A stretch of DNA of 64,000 bases, taken from NCBI GenBank assembly GCA_035938875.1, contig DASZGL010000023.1, positions 21,887 to 85,886 on the forward strand. The letters are read 5' to 3'. The first letter of the stretch is position 1; each line of letters starts with the position of its first letter. The notes under the pieces are model-generated. The model was not told the origin of the DNA. It made no database searches and saw only the letters and a list, made by a program, of their open reading frames with translations. Below, piece by piece: positions 61,005 to 64,000 of this stretch. Made by a program: the position numbers and the translations under genes. The stretch is from DASZGL01 sp035938875. Lineage in GTDB: Bacteria; Chloroflexota; Dormibacteria; Aeolococcales; Aeolococcaceae.

Positions 61005-62720
61005 ATGACCGCCAAGCAGCTCCAATACCACGCTGAGGCGCGCGAGTCGCTGCGCCGCGGCGTCGACGCGCTCGCCCACGCCGTCTCCGTCACCCTCGGG
61101 CCGCGGGGTCGCGCCGTCGTGCTCGACAAGAAGTTCGGCGCGCCGTTGATCACCAACGACGGGGTCACCATCGCCCGCGACATCGAGCTGAAAGACCACT
61201 ACGAGAACATGGGCGCGCAACTGCTCAAGGAGGTCGCGACCAAGACCAACGACATCGCCGGCGACGGCACCACAACTGCGACGGTGCTCGCTCGCTCGAT
61301 GATCAAGGATGGTCTGCGCAACCTCGCCGCCGGCGCGTCGCCAACGGGACTTCGAACGGGAATGCTGGCAGCAGCGGCGGCAGTGGAAGAGGCGTTGCGG
61401 TCGTCGACGACGCCGATCAGCGGCCGTGACGACATCCGCAAGGTGGCCTCGATCAGCGCTGCCGACGAGACCATCGGAGAGATGATCGCCGACGCCTTCG
61501 ACCGCGTGGGCAAGGAGGGAGTCATCTCTGTCGAGGACGGTCAGGGATTGGAGACCGAGGTCGAGGTCGTCGAGGGAATGCAATTCGACCGCGGCTACAT
61601 CTCACCGCACTTCATCACCGACCAGCAGGCGATGGAGGCGGTCCTCGAGGACGCGGTGATCCTCATCACCGATCGCAAGGTGAGCTCGCTGAAGGACCTG
61701 CTGCCGGTGCTCGAGCGCGTCGTCGAGGCACGCCGCCCGCTGCTCGTTGTCGCCGAGGACGTCGACAGCGAGGCACTGGCGACACTGGTGGTCAACAAGC
61801 TGCGAGGCACGCTGAGCGTCGTTGCGGTCAAGGCCCCGGGGTTCGGTGACCGTCGCAAGGCGATGCTTCAGGATCTCGCCGTCCTCACCGGTGCCACGGT
61901 GATCAGCGAGGAGCGCGGCCTGCGCCTCGACAACGCCACCGTGGCCATGCTGGGCAGGGCGCGACGGGTGGTGGTCACCAAGGAGAACACCACCGTTGTC
62001 GAGGGCGCCGGCGACAAGGCGGCCATCGAGGCTCGCGGTGCGGAGCTCCGTCAGCAGATCGAGGAGACGGAATCCGACTGGGACAAGGAGAAGCTCCAGG
62101 AGCGCCTGGCACGCCTGAGTGGCGGTGTCGCCGTGCTCAAGGTCGGCGCCGCCACCGAGGTGGAGATGAAGGAGCGCAAGGCGCGCGTCGAGGACGCTCT
62201 GGCGTCGACGCGCGCCGCGGTCGAGGAGGGCATCGTCACCGGTGGCGGCGTCGCCCTGCTGCGCGCCCGCTCAGCCGTCGATGCGCTGCAACTCGACGGC
62301 GACGCGGCGCTTGGCGCCAGGATCGTGAGGCGTTCGCTGGAGGAGCCGCTGCGCATCATCGCGGAGAACGCCGGCCTCGACGGCTCGGTCGCCGTCAACC
62401 GCGCCACCGACATGAAGCCGACCGAAGGGCTCGACGCGGTCACCCTCGAGTACACAGACCTGGTGAAGCGCGGCATCGTCGATCCCACCAAGGTGGTGCG
62501 CATCGCGCTGCTCAACGCGACATCCATCGCCACCATCCTGCTGACCACCGAGGCTTTGATCGCCGACGCTCCCGAGCCGGAAGAGGACGACCACGACCAC
62601 AACGGCGGCGGCCATGCCCATGGCGGCATGGGGGGTATGGGCGGCATGGGCGGCATGGGGGGTATGGGCGGTATGGGTGGCATGGGCGGCATGGGCGACA
62701 TGGACGACATGGACTTCTAG
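61005..62720 (+). CDS. groEL: Chaperonin GroEL with extended GGM tail
   Basis: A 571-residue GroEL, about 25 residues longer than the E. coli protein. ATP-binding blocks are [28 protein letters not shown] and [14 protein letters not shown], with the catalytic Asp87 at its usual number. The apical domain block [18 protein letters not shown] is intact. The C-terminus is unusual: an acidic/His stretch ([14 protein letters not shown]) precedes eight GGM repeats and a GDMDDMDF end. The sequence is in the groES operon, controlled by CIRCE. GGAGG is ten bases before the ATG. Confidence 0.97.
   Translation: MTAKQLQYHAEARESLRRGVDALAHAVSVTLGPRGRAVVLDKKFGAPLITNDGVTIARDIELKDHYENMGAQLLKEVATKTNDIAGDGTTTATVLARSMIKDGLRNLAAGASPTGLRTGMLAAAAAVEEALRSSTTPISGRDDIRKVASISAADETIGEMIADAFDRVGKEGVISVEDGQGLETEVEVVEGMQFDRGYISPHFITDQQAMEAVLEDAVILITDRKVSSLKDLLPVLERVVEARRPLLVVAEDVDSEALATLVVNKLRGTLSVVAVKAPGFGDRRKAMLQDLAVLTGATVISEERGLRLDNATVAMLGRARRVVVTKENTTVVEGAGDKAAIEARGAELRQQIEETESDWDKEKLQERLARLSGGVAVLKVGAATEVEMKERKARVEDALASTRAAVEEGIVTGGGVALLRARSAVDALQLDGDAALGARIVRRSLEEPLRIIAENAGLDGSVAVNRATDMKPTEGLDAVTLEYTDLVKRGIVDPTKVVRIALLNATSIATILLTTEALIADAPEPEEDDHDHNGGGHAHGGMGGMGGMGGMGGMGGMGGMGGMGDMDDMDF
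62622..62693 (+). repeat. Eight 9-bp tandem repeats encoding Gly-Gly-Met
   Basis: Units of the form GGCGGCATG, varying only at silent positions, encode the GroEL C-terminal tail. They are coding repeats; copy number could vary between strains by slippage. Confidence 0.9.
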
Positions 62721-62935
62721 TGTCCTGTCTCAGACATTCGCCGCCATCTCATCGGCTCCGGGCGGCGATGCCGGCGTCAGGGGGCCCGGCGCTCGGCTCG
62801 AGGAGTTGATGCTGCCGCTCAGCGGCCGCGTCGCCGGCGCTGGATTCGTCTTCCCCAACCCCATGGGGCTGCAGCGCGTCAACGCGTAGACCGTGCAGCG
62901 CGACCATCCGCGGTGTGCGGTGGGAAGATGAGCTC

Positions 62936-63838
62936 GTGAACCAGACGTCACGCCAGGTGCGTATCGCCGTCGCCCAGTATCAGCCGCGTGTTGGCGAGCT
63001 GGAGCACAACCGCTCGCAGGCGGTGCTCTGGGCGGAGCGGGCCGCCGACGCCGGCGCCCAGCTCGCCGTCCTCCCCGAGCTCGCCACCAGCGGCTATGTC
63101 TTCACCTCAGTCGAAGAGGCTGAAGCGGCGGCCGAGGACGCGCGCAGCGGTGCCACCGTGGCGGCGCTGAGCGACGTCTGCAGGCGAAGCAACATGCACC
63201 TCGTCGTCGGTGTCGACGAGCGCGAGGGCGACTGCCGCCACAACAGCGCGGTGCTGCTCGGTCCTGGTGGGCACATCGCCACCTATCGCAAGCTGCACCT
63301 CTTCTTCGACGAGCAGTCATGGTTCGTTCCCGGCGATTCGCTGCCCGTGGTCGAGCTGCCCTTCGGTCGCGTCGGCATGCTCATCTGTTTCGACATCTGG
63401 TTCCCCGAGGCGGCCCGTGCGCTGGCGCTCGCCGGTGCCGAGATCATCGCCGTGCCGACCAACTGGGTGGCGTCGTTCAAGCGCACGGTGTACGACGATC
63501 GCGGCTACATCCAGGGCGACTACGTCGCCATGGCCACGGCGGCACAGAACGGTGTGGTGATGGCCTGCGCAGATCGCACCGGTGTGGAGCGTGGGATGCA
63601 CTTTCTCGGCGCGTCGATCATCGTCGGCGCCGACGGTTGGCCTCTAGCCGGCCCCGCGTCCGCCGACTCCGACGAGTTGCTGATCGCCGACGTCGACCTC
63701 GCGTCGGTGGAGCGGTCACGGCAGCGCACGCCGCGCAATCACCTCCTCGCTGACCGCCGGACCCCCGCCTACAATGCCGTCCCCGTGAGCGGCATCCCGT
63801 CCCTCGGCGCGCCCGGCGCTGCCCCGTCACCGCCCTGA
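62936..63838 (+). CDS. Carbon-nitrogen hydrolase (nitrilase superfamily amidase)
   Basis: A 300-residue nitrilase-superfamily protein with the complete Glu-Lys-Cys triad: [10 protein letters not shown] (Glu), [10 protein letters not shown] (Lys) and [22 protein letters not shown] (Cys). Members hydrolyse amides or, less often, nitriles; N-carbamoylputrescine amidase-like and aliphatic amidase branches are possible. The GTG at 62936 is chosen, with GGGAAG upstream. The last 15 residues are a Pro/Ala/Ser-rich tail. Its stop overlaps the apparent CTG start of the helicase gene. Confidence 0.9.
   Translation: MNQTSRQVRIAVAQYQPRVGELEHNRSQAVLWAERAADAGAQLAVLPELATSGYVFTSVEEAEAAAEDARSGATVAALSDVCRRSNMHLVVGVDEREGDCRHNSAVLLGPGGHIATYRKLHLFFDEQSWFVPGDSLPVVELPFGRVGMLICFDIWFPEAARALALAGAEIIAVPTNWVASFKRTVYDDRGYIQGDYVAMATAAQNGVVMACADRTGVERGMHFLGASIIVGADGWPLAGPASADSDELLIADVDLASVERSRQRTPRNHLLADRRTPAYNAVPVSGIPSLGAPGAAPSPP
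63770..63775 (+). promoter_or_regulatory. Possible internal -10 box upstream of the helicase gene
   Basis: TACAAT lies in the 3' end of the nitrilase gene, 59 bases before the CTG at 63835, and could start a separate helicase transcript. Confidence 0.3.
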
Positions 63839-64000
63839 CCGCCACCGCCGGCGCATCGCAGATCCTCAGCGGTCTCAACGAGGCGCAGCGCCGTGCCGTC
63901 GAAGCACCCGACGGGCCCCTGCTCATCTTCGCCGGCGCGGGCAGCGGCAAGACGCGGGTGCTCACCCACCGCATCGCTCATGTCATCGCGACACGCGGGG
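63835..64000 (+). CDS. UvrD/PcrA-type DNA helicase, N-terminal fragment at window edge, apparent CTG start
   Basis: The last 55 codons encode the start of a superfamily 1 helicase: [41 protein letters not shown], with the Q motif and Walker A. The frame has a stop at 63751-63753, and the first ATG, GTG or TTG is GTG 63958, after Walker A. The CTG at 63835 overlaps the nitrilase stop as CTGA and gives a normal N-terminus. The gene runs off the window; whether it is uvrD, pcrA or a relative cannot be decided. Confidence 0.88.
   Translation, partial: MTATAGASQILSGLNEAQRRAVEAPDGPLLIFAGAGSGKTRVLTHRIAHVIATRG

Noticed and set aside
62622..62693. Direct repeats that might suggest a CRISPR or satellite
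   Set aside because: They are in-frame GGM codons of groEL with silent variation and no spacers.
62721..62935. Possible 26-codon peptide (MLPLSGRVAGAGFV) after groEL, preceded by GAGGAG
   Set aside because: Too short and isolated to support as a gene. The 215-base gap otherwise shows no promoter or terminator I can defend.

Overview
The window is GC-rich chromosomal DNA, densely packed with housekeeping genes and mostly read rightward. I saw no insertion sequence, phage, CRISPR array, tRNA or rRNA. Many starts are GTG or TTG, four-base stop/start overlaps are common, and -10 boxes often sit only 6 to 11 bases before a start codon. The order rpmE, DUF1385, prfA, prmC, tsaC-type, glyA, wecA-type, atp operon is actinobacteria-like. 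So are the clpS/DUF2017 pair and MurA with Asp in place of the catalytic Cys. A UPF0182 protein and a cdaA-cdaR pair also fit a soil actinobacterial, Chloroflexota or Dormibacterota-type lineage. This placement is inference from gene content, not a phylogeny.

Layout. 1-6.4 kb: an accessory catabolic set (family III CoA-transferase, SnoaL-like protein, cytochrome P450, amidohydrolase, two SDR oxidoreductases). 6.4-12 kb: proteolysis and translation (DUF2017, ClpS, a zinc-ribbon-like protein, ribosomal protein S1, ClpC). 12-27.5 kb: acetyltransferase, UvrA, two small unknown proteins, a UPF0182 membrane protein, an MBL hydrolase, an HtrA-like protein without its catalytic residues, an MBL-like protein without its metal motif, CTP synthase, a GlpX-like protein with altered active-site motifs, an M20 amidohydrolase and a radical SAM protein.

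27.5-43.4 kb: the translation-termination and ATP synthase block followed by murA and an MreB-like gene. 43.4-53.8 kb: methyltransferase, GT9 glycosyltransferase, ornithine carbamoyltransferase, cdaA-cdaR-glmS (cyclic di-AMP and amino-sugar synthesis), a fused AcpS-NnrD protein, alanine racemase and a histidine-kinase-like protein lacking the phospho-acceptor His. 53.8-59.5 kb: a TPP riboswitch leads thiE-thiS-thiG-thiL, which runs without a gap into the t6A tRNA genes tsaE-tsaB and then rimI-tsaD. 59.5-64 kb: a ZIP metal transporter behind a 16-bp palindrome, a CIRCE-controlled groES-groEL, a nitrilase-family amidase and the first codons of a UvrD/PcrA-type helicase.

The most unusual signal is at the starts of tsaD, thiL and the helicase gene. 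Each appears to begin with CTG in a CTGA overlap with the preceding stop codon. For tsaD and the helicase no ATG, GTG or TTG exists between the nearest upstream in-frame stop and the conserved N-terminal motif. A second strong signal is the number of apparently leaderless genes. A third is a set of degenerate enzyme-like proteins that keep their fold signatures but have lost catalytic residues.
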